A stretch of 64,000 nt of DNA from Streptomyces sp. NBC_01723 (lineage in GTDB: Bacteria; Actinomycetota; Actinomycetes; Streptomycetales; Streptomycetaceae): NCBI RefSeq assembly GCF_036246005.1, contig NZ_CP109171.1, positions 3,584,001-3,648,000 of the forward strand, given 5' to 3'. Under the pieces are notes generated by a model. The model was not told the DNA's origin. It did not search any database and saw only the letters and a list, made by a program, of their open reading frames with translations. Every line of letters starts with the position of its first letter. Position 1 is the first letter of the stretch. Shown here one piece after another: positions 7,072 through 15,700 of the stretch. The position numbers and the translations under genes are program-made.

Positions 7072-7320
7072 CAGGCGGCTCCTCGTGACGTAGATGTGTG
7101 GTGACCGACCCGTCGGCTTCATCGGGTCCACCGGATCCACGGTCGTGCGCACGACTCGCGGTCCTCGTTCTGCGGTCACCCCTGTGATGCCCCGTACGGC
7201 CGTTCGTCCAACCGCGCCGGGACCAGCACGATATCTCCGAGTGTCAACCGTGGGGAGGGGTCGCGGCACTCAGTGCCACTCAGTGACGAAGGACACCGCG
7301 GATACGGCAGGATGGCCGGT

Positions 7321-7989
7321 GTGACCGACCGCGATGACGTCCCCTTCGATCTCGCCTCGATGCGCAAGCAGTACCGGGCCGAGGGGCTTGCCGAGTCCGA
7401 GCTGGCCGCCGGCCCCGTCGAGCAGTTCGCGCGCTGGTTCAGGCAGGCCGCCATGGAGGGCGGACTGTTCGAGCCGAACGCGATGGTCGTCTCCACCGCC
7501 GACGCCGAGGGGCGGCCCAGCTCCCGCACGGTGCTGCTGAAGCACTTCGACGAGCGGGGCTTCGTCTTCTACACCAACTACGACTCCCGCAAGGGCCGCG
7601 ACCTGGGCTCCAACCCGTACGTCTCGCTGCTGTTCCCCTGGCATCCGATGGCCCGGCAGGTGATCGTGACGGGCGTGGCGCGGCGGACCGGGCGGGACGA
7701 GACCGCCGCGTACTTCCGGAGCCGGCCGCACGGCTCCCAGCTGGGGGCGTGGGCGAGCGCGCAGTCGTCGGTGGTGGCGGGCCGGGAGGGTCTGGACGCC
7801 GCGTACGCGGAGCTCGCCGGACGCTACCCGGCGGGCGAGCAGGTGCCCGTGCCGCCGCACTGGGGCGGCTTCCGGGTGGCGCCGCGGGAGGTCGAGTTCT
7901 GGCAGGGGCGGGAGAACCGGCTGCACGACCGGCTGCGGTACGTGGCCGAGGCGGACGGGAGCTGGCGGGTGGAGCGGCTCGCTCCGTGA
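7321..7989 (+). CDS. pdxH: pyridoxamine 5'-phosphate oxidase
   Basis: An FMN enzyme that oxidises pyridoxine/pyridoxamine 5'-phosphate to pyridoxal 5'-phosphate in the cytosol, the last step of the PLP salvage route. 222 aa. Visible family features: SSRTVLLK (FMN phosphate site), [16 protein letters not shown], the [14 protein letters not shown] region and the C-terminal signature [19 protein letters not shown]...RLHDR. GTG 7321 is preferred because AGGA lies 8 nt upstream; ATG 7312 (three codons earlier) is possible. The 249-bp gap to the divergent citrate synthase contains a leftward TTGACA (7247-7242) but no convincing -10 box. Confidence 0.93.
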   Translation: MTDRDDVPFDLASMRKQYRAEGLAESELAAGPVEQFARWFRQAAMEGGLFEPNAMVVSTADAEGRPSSRTVLLKHFDERGFVFYTNYDSRKGRDLGSNPYVSLLFPWHPMARQVIVTGVARRTGRDETAAYFRSRPHGSQLGAWASAQSSVVAGREGLDAAYAELAGRYPAGEQVPVPPHWGGFRVAPREVEFWQGRENRLHDRLRYVAEADGSWRVERLAP

Positions 7990-7995
7990 CCGGCG

Positions 7996-8622
7996 TCAGC
8001 CCAGCTCGGCGGCGAGCAGCCGGGCCCACTGGTCGACCACCCGTTCCCGCCGCGCGCGGTCGTCGGTGAGCAGGTTGGCGAGGCCCAGGCCGCGGGCCAT
8101 GTCGAGGAGGCCCTGGACGGTTTCCCGGGCGCCGGGGCGGGTCTCGTCGGCGCCGAGGAGGTCGACGGCGATGCGGTGGCTCTCGCGGCCGACGCGGGCC
8201 TCCAACTCGGTGACCCGGCCGCGCAGCTGCTCCTCGTTGGAGGCGGCCACCCACAGGTGGAGGGCGGCCCGGAAGAGCGGGCCGGTGTAGAGGTCGACCA
8301 GCGCGGCGACCACGGCCCGGCGGTCACCGGCCGCCGCGCCTTCGGGGAACAGGGCGCGCAGCGCGAGGGAGCGCTCCTCGGCGACGTACTCCACGGCCGC
8401 GGTGAAGAGGTCCTCGCGGGTCGGGAAGTGGTGCTGGGCTGCGCCGCGGGAGACGCCGGCGTGTTCGGCGACGACGGAGACCGTGGAGCCCGCCCAGCCG
8501 CGTTCGGCGAGGCAGGCGACGGCCGCTTCGAGGAGCCGCTGCCGGGTGGCCCGGCTGCGGTCCTGCTTGGGCACGCGCTCCGCGCGGTCGGCCGTGTTCG
8601 CGGCGCCGCTCACACCACCCAT
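7996..8622 (-). CDS. TetR-family regulator of the acyl-CoA operon
   Basis: A 208-aa regulator with an N-terminal TetR HTH (RQRLLEAAVACLAERGWAGSTVSVVAEHAGVSRGAAQHHFPTREDLFTAAV, about 27-78) and a C-terminal ligand domain. It is the last gene of the eight-gene operon. The preceding hydratase stop overlaps it: ATG 8622 lies inside the hydratase end, and the alternative GTG 8613 forms a 4-bp GTGA overlap with that stop, so translation is coupled either way. It probably represses the operon through the dyad at 18234-18245 and is released by an acyl-CoA, by analogy with LiuR/AtuR/FadR-type TetR proteins. That link is inference. Confidence 0.88.
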   Translation of the reverse strand: MGGVSGAANTADRAERVPKQDRSRATRQRLLEAAVACLAERGWAGSTVSVVAEHAGVSRGAAQHHFPTREDLFTAAVEYVAEERSLALRALFPEGAAAGDRRAVVAALVDLYTGPLFRAALHLWVAASNEEQLRGRVTELEARVGRESHRIAVDLLGADETRPGARETVQGLLDMARGLGLANLLTDDRARRERVVDQWARLLAAELG

Positions 8623-9344
8623 TCCGGATCCCGTCGTTCGAGGAAGGCCGTCATCCCCTCGCGGGCCTGCGGGGAGGCGAACAGCCGGGCCGAGAGCGCG
8701 GTCAGGTCGGCCGCGTCCCGGTCGAAGGTCTCCAGCACCCTAGCCGTGAGCAGCCGTTTCGTCTCGGCCAGGCCCTGCGGTGAGGCACGGCGCACGCCGT
8801 CGAGGACGGGCGCGAGTACGGCGTCCACGTCGTCGCCCGCGGCCGTGACCAGGCCGGCGCGGGCGGCCTCGGCGGCGTCGAAGCGCTCGCCGGTGAGGTA
8901 GTAGCGGGCGAGGGCGCGGGGGTCGGTGCGCGGCAGCAGGGTGAGGGAGATGACGGCGGGCGCCACGCCGATGCGGACCTCGGTGAAGGCGAACGTGGAG
9001 TCGTGGGACGCCGCCGAGATGTCGCAGGCCGCGAGGAGGCCGAGGCCGCCCGCGCGGACGTGGCCGGTGACGCGGGCGACGACCGGTTTGGGCAGCTCGG
9101 CGATCTGCCGGAAGAGCCCGACCAGCGTGTCCGGGTCGGGCGGGTCGCGCAGGTCGGCGCCGGCGCTGAAGGTGGTGCCGGTGTGGGTGAGGACGACGGC
9201 GCGCACACCGGTGTCCTCGCCGGCGGCGGTGAGGGCGGCGGCCAGGTCGCCGACGAGGGCGGCGGAGAGGGCGTTGCGGTTGTGCGGGGAGTCGAGGGTG
9301 AGGGTCTCGACGCCGCGTTCGCGGGTGCGGCCGATCAGGGTCAT
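8610..9344 (-). CDS. enoyl-CoA hydratase/isomerase family protein
   Basis: A 244-aa crotonase-fold protein that would hydrate an unsaturated acyl-CoA. The oxyanion-hole segments are present: FSAGADLRD and VTGHVRAGGLGLLAACDISAA. At the second catalytic position the sequence reads FTEVRIGVAPAVIS, with the FxExxxG context of hydratases. ATG overlaps the ligase stop by 4 bp (ATGA), and the gene runs into the TetR gene by about 13 bp. In an Atu/Liu-like scheme it would follow the carboxylase (methylglutaconyl- or isohexenylglutaconyl-CoA hydratase role), but the substrate is not readable. Confidence 0.85.
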   Translation of the reverse strand: MTLIGRTRERGVETLTLDSPHNRNALSAALVGDLAAALTAAGEDTGVRAVVLTHTGTTFSAGADLRDPPDPDTLVGLFRQIAELPKPVVARVTGHVRAGGLGLLAACDISAASHDSTFAFTEVRIGVAPAVISLTLLPRTDPRALARYYLTGERFDAAEAARAGLVTAAGDDVDAVLAPVLDGVRRASPQGLAETKRLLTARVLETFDRDAADLTALSARLFASPQAREGMTAFLERRDPEWVV

Positions 9345-10909
9345 TCGGTGCCTCGCAGTTCCCGGCGCAGGATCTTGCCGCTGGCGGCCCTGGGCACGGC
9401 GTCGATGAAGGTGACCCGGCGGACGCGTTTGTAGGGGGCGACGCGTTCGGCGACGTACATCATGATCTCGCCCTCCGAGAGGCCGGGTGCGGTGGGCTGG
9501 CGTACGACGTAGGCGTGCGGTACTTCGTTGCCGTCGTCGTTGTACGCGCCGACGACGGCGGTGTCGGCGACGCCGGGGTGGGTGAGCAGGAGGGCCTCCA
9601 GTTCGGCGGGGGCCACCTGGAAGCCCTTGTACTTGATCAGTTCCTTGACGCGGTCGACGACGAAGAGCCAGCCGTCGGAGTCGGCGTGTCCGACGTCGCC
9701 GGTGTGCAGCCAGCCCTCCTCGTCGATCATGGCGGCGGTGGCGTCGGGGCGGCCCAGGTAGCCCTTCATGATCTGGGGGCCGCGGATGAGGATCTCGCCG
9801 GACTCGCCGGGGGGAAGGTCCTTGCCGGGGTCGGTGAGGGAGACGATGCGCATCTCGGTCCCGGCGATCAGCTTGCCGACGCTGCCGGGCGGCGCCTCGG
9901 CCATGGCGTCCAGGGGGACGACGTGGGTGCCCGGGGAGAGTTCGGTCATGCCGTACGCCTGGCCCACGGGCGGCAGGCCGAGCCGCCGGGAGCAGGCGGC
10001 GGCGAGCTGGGCGTCCAGGGGGGCGGCGGCGCTGACGATGTACTTGAGGGACGAGAGGTCGTACTCGGCGACCAGGGGGTGTTTGGCGAGGGCCAGGACG
10101 ATCGGCGGGGCGACGTAGAGGCTGGTGATGCGGTGGTTCTGGATGGCGGCGAGGAACTGCTCCAGGTCGAAGCGGGGCAGTACGACGACGGTGGCGCCGA
10201 GCCGCAGCGGGGCGTTCATCAGGGCGGTGAGGCCGTAGATGTGGAAGAAGGGCAGCACGGCGAGGACGCGGTCGCCGGGGGCGGCCGGCATCAGCGGTTC
10301 GAGCTGGGCGAGGTTGGTGGCGATCTGGCGGTGGGTGAGCATCACGCCCTTGGGGGTGCCGGTGGTGCCGGAGGAGTACGGAAGCGCGGCGACGTCCTCG
10401 GCGGGGTCGATCGCGATCCGGGGTTCGGGGGCGGTCGAGGCCAGCATGTCGATCAGGGAGCGGTGGCCGGGCGCGCTGTCGCACACCAGGATCTCCTGGA
10501 TGCCGCCCGCGAGTTCGGCGGCCCGGCGGGCGGTGTCGAGCAGCGGTGAGACGGTGACGATCCAGCGGGCCCGCGCGTCGCTCAGCTGCTTGGCGAACTC
10601 CTCGGCCGTGGCGAGCGGGTGCACCGTCGTCACGGAGGCGCCCGCGCGGGTGGCGGCGTAGAAGGCGAGCGGGAAGGCGACGGTGTTGGGGCTGTGCAGG
10701 GCGAGGACGTCGCCCTTGCGGACCCCGGCCTCCGCGAGGGCGGCGGCGACCCGCCGGTGGAACCGGTCCACCTGCTCGTAGGTGAGGGTGGTGCCGTCGG
10801 TGCCGTCGATCAGCGCCGGTGCGCTCCCGAAGGCGGCGGCCCGGCCGAGCACGGCCTCGTGGATGGGCAGGTCGACGGGTGGGACGTCGGCGTACTGGCT
10901 GCGGAACAC
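9341..10909 (-). CDS. 4-coumarate/cinnamate:CoA ligase family acyl-CoA synthetase
   Basis: An ATP-dependent CoA ligase of the ANL superfamily, 522 aa. It has the AMP-binding box LPYSSGTTGTPKGVMLTH (about 170-187), GQAYGMTE, GEILIRG, the TGDVGHADSDGWLFVVDRVKELIKYKGFQV hinge region and PRAASGKILRREL with the catalytic Lys near the end. Length and sequence agree with the S. coelicolor cinnamate:CoA ligase (ScCCL) as I remember it. GTG start with GGAGG 4 nt upstream. Its place in a carboxylase/ACAD operon suggests it activates the acid that feeds the pathway. Confidence 0.92.
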   Translation of the reverse strand: MFRSQYADVPPVDLPIHEAVLGRAAAFGSAPALIDGTDGTTLTYEQVDRFHRRVAAALAEAGVRKGDVLALHSPNTVAFPLAFYAATRAGASVTTVHPLATAEEFAKQLSDARARWIVTVSPLLDTARRAAELAGGIQEILVCDSAPGHRSLIDMLASTAPEPRIAIDPAEDVAALPYSSGTTGTPKGVMLTHRQIATNLAQLEPLMPAAPGDRVLAVLPFFHIYGLTALMNAPLRLGATVVVLPRFDLEQFLAAIQNHRITSLYVAPPIVLALAKHPLVAEYDLSSLKYIVSAAAPLDAQLAAACSRRLGLPPVGQAYGMTELSPGTHVVPLDAMAEAPPGSVGKLIAGTEMRIVSLTDPGKDLPPGESGEILIRGPQIMKGYLGRPDATAAMIDEEGWLHTGDVGHADSDGWLFVVDRVKELIKYKGFQVAPAELEALLLTHPGVADTAVVGAYNDDGNEVPHAYVVRQPTAPGLSEGEIMMYVAERVAPYKRVRRVTFIDAVPRAASGKILRRELRGTE

Positions 10910-10947
10910 GGTTCCTCCAGGGCGGGCTGGTACGACGTGGGCGTTCC

Positions 10948-12096
10948 CTAGTACGACTTGGGCAGGCCCAGGGTCTGGTGGGAGACGTAGTTGAGGATCA
11001 TCTCCCTGCTCACCGGGGCGATCCGGGCGACCCGCGCCGCCGTGATGAGCGTGGCGAGCCCGAACTCGCGCGTGAGGCCGTTGCCGCCGAGGGTGTGGAC
11101 GGCCTGGTCGACGGCCTTCACGCAGGCCTCCCCGGCGGCGTACTTGGCCATGTTGGCGGCCTCGCCCGCGCCCATGTCGTCACCGGCGTCGTAGAGGTGC
11201 GCGGCCTTCTGCGTCATCAGGCGGGAGAGTTCGAGGTCGATGTGGGCCTGGGCGAGGGGGTGGGCGATGGCCTGGTGGGCGCCGATGGGGGTCTTCCAGA
11301 CGGTGCGTTCGCGGGCGTAGTCGAGGGCGCGGGAGAGGGCGTAGCGGCCGATGCCGATACCGAAGGCCGCCGTCATGATGCGCTCGGGGTTGAGTCCGGC
11401 GAAGAGCTGGAGGAGGCCCGCGTCCTCGTCGCCGACGAGCGCCTCGGCGGGCAGCCGTACGTCGTCGAGGGTCAGCTCGAACTGCTTCTCGGTGGCGTGC
11501 AGTTCCATGTCGAGCTGTCGCCGCTCGAAGCCGGGGGTGTCGCGCGGGACGATGAACAGGCACGGCTTGAGCTTGCCGGTGCGGGCGTCCTCGGTGCGGC
11601 CGACGATCAGGGTGGCGTCGGCGATGTCGACGCCGCTGATGAAGACCTTGCGGCCGGTGAGGAGCCAGTCGCCGGTGGCGCCGTCGCGGCGGGCGGTGGT
11701 GGTGATGCGGTGGCTGTTGGAGCCGGCGTCGGGTTCGGTGATGCCGAAGGCCATCAGGCGGGTGCCGTCGGCGATGCCGGGGAGCCACGTCTGCTTCTGT
11801 TCGTCGGTGCCGAAGCGGGCGATGACGGTGCCGCATATCGCCGGGGAGACGATCATCATCAGCAGGGGATTGCCGGCGGCGCCCATCTCTTCCAGGACGA
11901 GGGAGAGTTCCGTGACACCGCCGCCCCCGCCTCCGTACGCCTCCGGCAGGCTGACGCCGAGGTAGCCGAGCTTGCCGGCCTCCTGCCAGAAGTGCCTGCT
12001 CTCGGCGGGGCCGGTGGCGCGGGGGTGGCTCCGGGCGAAGGCCGATACCGCTTCGCGGAGTGCCTTGTGCTCGTGGGATTCGAGGAGGGTGGTCAT
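10948..12096 (-). CDS. acyl-CoA dehydrogenase
   Basis: An FAD flavoprotein of 382 aa forming a 2,3-double bond in an acyl-CoA and passing electrons to ETF. The signature MAFGITEPDAGSNSHRITTTA (about 115-135) and the C-terminal HTLGGNGLTREFGLATLI are present. The usual C-terminal YEGT segment, which holds the catalytic Glu in MCAD-type enzymes, is replaced by RIAPVSREM, so the base must come from another position, as in isovaleryl-CoA or long-chain enzymes. ATG follows AAGGAG by 9 nt. In the operon it would act before the carboxylase. Confidence 0.9.
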   Translation of the reverse strand: MTTLLESHEHKALREAVSAFARSHPRATGPAESRHFWQEAGKLGYLGVSLPEAYGGGGGGVTELSLVLEEMGAAGNPLLMMIVSPAICGTVIARFGTDEQKQTWLPGIADGTRLMAFGITEPDAGSNSHRITTTARRDGATGDWLLTGRKVFISGVDIADATLIVGRTEDARTGKLKPCLFIVPRDTPGFERRQLDMELHATEKQFELTLDDVRLPAEALVGDEDAGLLQLFAGLNPERIMTAAFGIGIGRYALSRALDYARERTVWKTPIGAHQAIAHPLAQAHIDLELSRLMTQKAAHLYDAGDDMGAGEAANMAKYAAGEACVKAVDQAVHTLGGNGLTREFGLATLITAARVARIAPVSREMILNYVSHQTLGLPKSY

Positions 12097-12109
12097 CACT
12101 GTGCTCCTT

Positions 12110-12181
12110 CGGGTGCGGGCTTCGTCGTGGCTTGTCGCGCTCGCGCGGCGGAGCCGCATGTCCCATGCAGCCCCGCGCCCC
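12110..12181. repeat. Streptomyces interspersed GC repeat between two operon genes
   Basis: The 85-bp gap between the dehydrogenase and the biotin carboxylase consists largely of a sequence family (read leftward: GGGGCGCGGGGCTGCATGGG ... GCGGCTCCGCCGCGCGAGCG ... CACGACG) that I recognise as a common dispersed intergenic repeat of Streptomyces genomes. GCGGCTCCGCCGC is a perfect hairpin. It is the only sizeable gap in the operon. A related sequence lies at 46151-46218. Confidence 0.5.
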
Positions 12182-14026
12182 TCAGCTCTCTTCCACCACC
12201 GCCAGCAGAGAGCCCACCGCGACCTGTTGGCCGGGTACGGCGTGCAGGTGCGTCAGCGTGCCCGTGGTCGGGGCCGTGATGTGGTGTTCCATCTTCATCG
12301 CCTCCAGCCAGAGGAGGGGCTGGCCCGCCTGTACGGCGGAGCCCTCCGTGAGGCCCTCCGCGACGCGGACGACCGTGCCGGGCATGGGGGCCAGGAGGGA
12401 ACCGGGGGCGTGCTGGGTGGCGGGGTCGGGGAAGCGGGGCGGGACGGTGAGGGCGGTGGTGTTGACGTGGACGCGGTCGCCGTAGCGGGCGACCTCGTAG
12501 CGGCGTCGTACGCCGTCGGTCTCGAGGACGACCAGGCGGGCGTCGGCGTGTACGACGCGTACGCCGTCCGCCGCGAGGCCGGTGCGGGTGTGGTGGTAGC
12601 GGACCTCGTGTTCCTCGCCCGCGAGGACATACCGCTTGACCTGGGGTTGCGAGGGCAGGTTGCGCCAGCCGCCGAAGCGGCCCGGGTGGGCGCTCGCGTC
12701 GGCGAGGGCGGCGGCGAGCGGGGCGAGGGGGTCGGGGGCGGCCTCGGTGAGTGAGGCCAGGTGGCGGTCGTAGAAGCCGGTGTCCATGCGGGCGGAGGTG
12801 AACTCCTCGTGGCGCAGGGAGCGGACGAGGAGGTCGCGGTTGGTGACCGGGCCGTGGATCGCCGCCCGTTCCAGGGCGCCGGCGAGGCGGCGGACGGCCT
12901 CCGCGCGGGTGGGCGCGTGGGCGACGGCTTTGGCGAGCATCGGGTCGTAGTGGACGCCGATGTCGTCGCCGTCGGTGTAGCCGGTGTCCAGGCGGATGCC
13001 GTCGGGCACGGTGAGGCGGTGCAGGCGGCCGGTCTGCGGGGCCCAGCCGTGCGCGGAGTCCTCGGCGTACAGGCGCGCCTCGACGGCGTGTCCACGCGCG
13101 CGTGGCGGGTCCTTTTCGAGGGCGTGGCCCTCGGCGACGCGGAGTTGGAGGGCGACGAGGTCCACGTCGAAGACCGCCTCCGTGACGGGGTGTTCGACCT
13201 GGAGGCGGGTGTTCATCTCCAGGAAGTGGGCCTTCCCCTCGGCGACGAGGAACTCGACCGTTCCGGCGCCGACGTAGTCGACGGCGCGGGCGGCGCGTAC
13301 GGCCAGGTCGTGGAGTTCGGCGGTGAGTTCCGGGGTCAGGCCGGGGGCGGGGGCCTCCTCGATCACCTTCTGGTGGCGGCGCTGGAGGGAGCAGTCGCGG
13401 GTGCCGAGCGCCCAGACCGTGCCGTGGGTGTCGGCGAGGATCTGCACCTCGACGTGGCGGCCGTCCTCGACGTACGGCTCGACGAAGACCTCGCCGTCGC
13501 CGAAGGCGCTCGCCGCCTCCGCGCGGGCGGCGGTCAGCTCGGCGTCGAGGTCGGCGAGACGCCGTACGACGCGCATGCCGCGTCCGCCGCCGCCCGCCGC
13601 GGCCTTCACCAGCACGGGCAGGTCGGCCTCGGTGACCTCGCCCAGGGGGGCGATGCCCATCAGCTCCTTGGCGCGGGTCTTGGACGCCATCGCCTCGATG
13701 GCCTCCGGCGGCGGCCCGATCCAGGTCAGCCCGGCGTCGAGGACGGCGCGGGCGAAGCCGGCGTTCTCGGAGAGGAAGCCGTAGCCGGGGTGGACGGCGT
13801 CGGCGCCGGCGGCGAGCGCGGCCTTCACGATCAGGTCGCCGCGCAGGTACGTGTCGGCGGAGGCGGCGCCCGGCAGGCGTACGGCCGCGTCGGCCACGCG
13901 CGCGTGGAGGGCGTTCTCGTCGGCGTCCGAGTGCACGGCGACGGTCCGGATTCCGGACTCGCGGCAGGTGCGGAAGATCCGGCAGGCGATCTCGCCGCGG
14001 TTGGCGACGAGGACGGTACCGATCAC
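12182..14026 (-). CDS. acyl-CoA carboxylase alpha subunit (biotin carboxylase + BCCP)
   Basis: Carboxylates its own biotin with ATP and bicarbonate for transfer by the partner carboxyltransferase. About 614 aa. Domains in order: biotin-carboxylase N domain (IGTVLVANRGEIACRIF), ATP-grasp with the Gly-rich loop KAAAGGGGRGMRVV (about 155-168) and active site FLEMNTRLQVEHPVTE, BC C-terminal domain, linker/BT region, and biotinyl domain with LEAMKMEHH, whose Lys carries biotin. GTG 14026 has GAGG 8 nt upstream and puts the conserved MIGTVLVANRGEIA at the start; GTG 14059 is an alternative. The size and the C-terminal BCCP are those of methylcrotonyl/geranyl-CoA carboxylase alpha subunits. Confidence 0.92.
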   Translation of the reverse strand: MIGTVLVANRGEIACRIFRTCRESGIRTVAVHSDADENALHARVADAAVRLPGAASADTYLRGDLIVKAALAAGADAVHPGYGFLSENAGFARAVLDAGLTWIGPPPEAIEAMASKTRAKELMGIAPLGEVTEADLPVLVKAAAGGGGRGMRVVRRLADLDAELTAARAEAASAFGDGEVFVEPYVEDGRHVEVQILADTHGTVWALGTRDCSLQRRHQKVIEEAPAPGLTPELTAELHDLAVRAARAVDYVGAGTVEFLVAEGKAHFLEMNTRLQVEHPVTEAVFDVDLVALQLRVAEGHALEKDPPRARGHAVEARLYAEDSAHGWAPQTGRLHRLTVPDGIRLDTGYTDGDDIGVHYDPMLAKAVAHAPTRAEAVRRLAGALERAAIHGPVTNRDLLVRSLRHEEFTSARMDTGFYDRHLASLTEAAPDPLAPLAAALADASAHPGRFGGWRNLPSQPQVKRYVLAGEEHEVRYHHTRTGLAADGVRVVHADARLVVLETDGVRRRYEVARYGDRVHVNTTALTVPPRFPDPATQHAPGSLLAPMPGTVVRVAEGLTEGSAVQAGQPLLWLEAMKMEHHITAPTTGTLTHLHAVPGQQVAVGSLLAVVEES

Positions 14027-14070
14027 GGTGTTTGCCTCGCTTGTCACAGTGGTGGCCACAGTGGGTTCTC

Positions 14071-15669
14071 TCACATCCGGAAGACGCCGAAGCCGCCGCG
14101 CGCGCCCTCGTAGGGGGCGGTGTGGAGGGCGGACAGGCACAGGCCGAGGACGGTGCGGGTGTCGCGCGGGTCGATGACGCCGTCGTCGTAGAGCCGCCCG
14201 GAGAGGAACTTGGGCAGCGACTCGGACTCGATCTGCTGCTCCACCATGGCGCGCAGCGCGGCGTCGCCCTCGTCGTCGTACGGCTGCCCCTTCGCGGCGG
14301 CCGACTGGCGGGCGACGATGGACAGGACGCCGGCGAGCTGCTGCGGGCCCATGACGGCGGACTTGGCGCTGGGCCAGGCGAAGAGGAAGCGCGGGTCGTA
14401 GGCGCGGCCGCACATGCCGTAGTGGCCGGCGCCGTAGGACGCCCCCATGAGGACGGACAGGTGCGGGACGCGGGAGTTGGAGACCGCGTTGATCATCATG
14501 GCGCCGTGCTTGATGATGCCGCCCTGCTCGTACTCCCTGCCGACCATGTAGCCGGTGGTGTTGTGCAGGAAAAGGAGCGGGATGTCGCGCTGGTTGGCGA
14601 GCTGGATGAACTGGGCGGCCTTCTGGGACTCCTCGCTGAACAGCACCCCTTGGGCGTTGGCGAGGATGCCGACCGGGTAGCCGTGCAGGCTCGCCCAGCC
14701 GGTGGTCAGGCTCGTCCCGTACAGCGGCTTGAACTCGTCGAAGTCGGAGGCGTCGACGATCCGGGCGATGACCTCGCGCGGGTCGAAGGGGACCTTGAGG
14801 TCGCCGGGGACGATGCCGAGGAGTTCCTCCGGGTCGTACTTGGGCGGCTCGGCCGGTGCCGGATCGGCGTACGCCTTGCGGTGGTTGAGGCGGGCGACGA
14901 CGCGGCGGGCCTGGCGGAGGGCGTCGGGCTCGTCCAGGGCGAAGTGGTCGGCGAGACCCGAGGTGCGGGCGTGCATGTCGGCGCCGCCCAGCGACTCGTC
15001 GTCGCTCTCCTCGCCGGTGGCCATCTTGACCAGGGGCGGCCCGCCGAGGAACACCTTGGCGCGCTCCTTGACCATGATGACGTGGTCGGACATGCCGGGG
15101 ATGTAGGCGCCCCCGGCCGTCGAGTTGCCGAAGACGACGGCGATCGTCGGGATGCCGGCCGCCGACAGCCGGGTGAGGTCCCGGAAGATCGCGCCGCCCG
15201 GGATGAAGATCTCCTTCTGGGAGGGCAGGTCGGCGCCGCCGGACTCCACCAGGCTGACGCAGGGCAGCCGGTTGGCGAGCGCGATGTCGTTGGCGCGCAG
15301 GGCCTTCTTCAGCGACCAGGGGTTGCTGGCGCCGCCGCGCACGGTGGGGTCGTTGGCGGTGACCAGACACTCGACGCCCTCGACGACGCCGATGCCTGTG
15401 ACGAGGGAGGCGCCGACCGTGTACTCGCTCCCCCAGGCGGCCAGCGGGGACAGCTCCAGGAAGGGCGTGTCGGGGTCGAGGAGCAGCTCGATGCGCTCGC
15501 GGGCGAGGAGCTTGCCGCGCCCCCGGTGCCGGGCCACGTACTTCTCGCCGCCGCCCGCCAGCGCCTTGGCGTGTTCGGCGTCCAGGTCGGCGAGTTTCGC
15601 GAGCATGGCCTCGCGGTGCGCGCGGTGGTCGGGGGCGGCGGGGTCGAGGGCGGAGGCGAGGACGGTCAC
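14071..15669 (-). CDS. acyl-CoA carboxylase carboxyltransferase (beta) subunit
   Basis: A 532-aa carboxyltransferase with two crotonase-like halves (PF01039). Visible segments include GRGKLLARERIELLLD, TANDPTVRGGASNPWSLKKALRA, GNSTAGGAYIPGMSDHVIMVK and, in the second half, LLFLHNTTGYMVGREYEQGGIIKHGAMM and GASYGAGHYGMCGRAYDPRFLF. These patterns are closest to the beta subunits of 3-methylcrotonyl-CoA and geranyl-CoA carboxylase rather than AccB/PccB. GTG start with GGAGG 7 nt upstream. It forms the holoenzyme with the next gene's biotin carboxylase. Confidence 0.92.
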   Translation of the reverse strand: MTVLASALDPAAPDHRAHREAMLAKLADLDAEHAKALAGGGEKYVARHRGRGKLLARERIELLLDPDTPFLELSPLAAWGSEYTVGASLVTGIGVVEGVECLVTANDPTVRGGASNPWSLKKALRANDIALANRLPCVSLVESGGADLPSQKEIFIPGGAIFRDLTRLSAAGIPTIAVVFGNSTAGGAYIPGMSDHVIMVKERAKVFLGGPPLVKMATGEESDDESLGGADMHARTSGLADHFALDEPDALRQARRVVARLNHRKAYADPAPAEPPKYDPEELLGIVPGDLKVPFDPREVIARIVDASDFDEFKPLYGTSLTTGWASLHGYPVGILANAQGVLFSEESQKAAQFIQLANQRDIPLLFLHNTTGYMVGREYEQGGIIKHGAMMINAVSNSRVPHLSVLMGASYGAGHYGMCGRAYDPRFLFAWPSAKSAVMGPQQLAGVLSIVARQSAAAKGQPYDDEGDAALRAMVEQQIESESLPKFLSGRLYDDGVIDPRDTRTVLGLCLSALHTAPYEGARGGFGVFRM

Positions 15670-15700
15670 GGGAGGACCTCCGGGGGGTACGGCGGGACGG

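Noticed and set aside
12182..15370. 1062-codon leftward frame suggesting a fused carboxylase
   Set aside because: Its first part is the carboxyltransferase gene read in the wrong frame. The carboxyltransferase has its own start and stop, so the subunits are separate.
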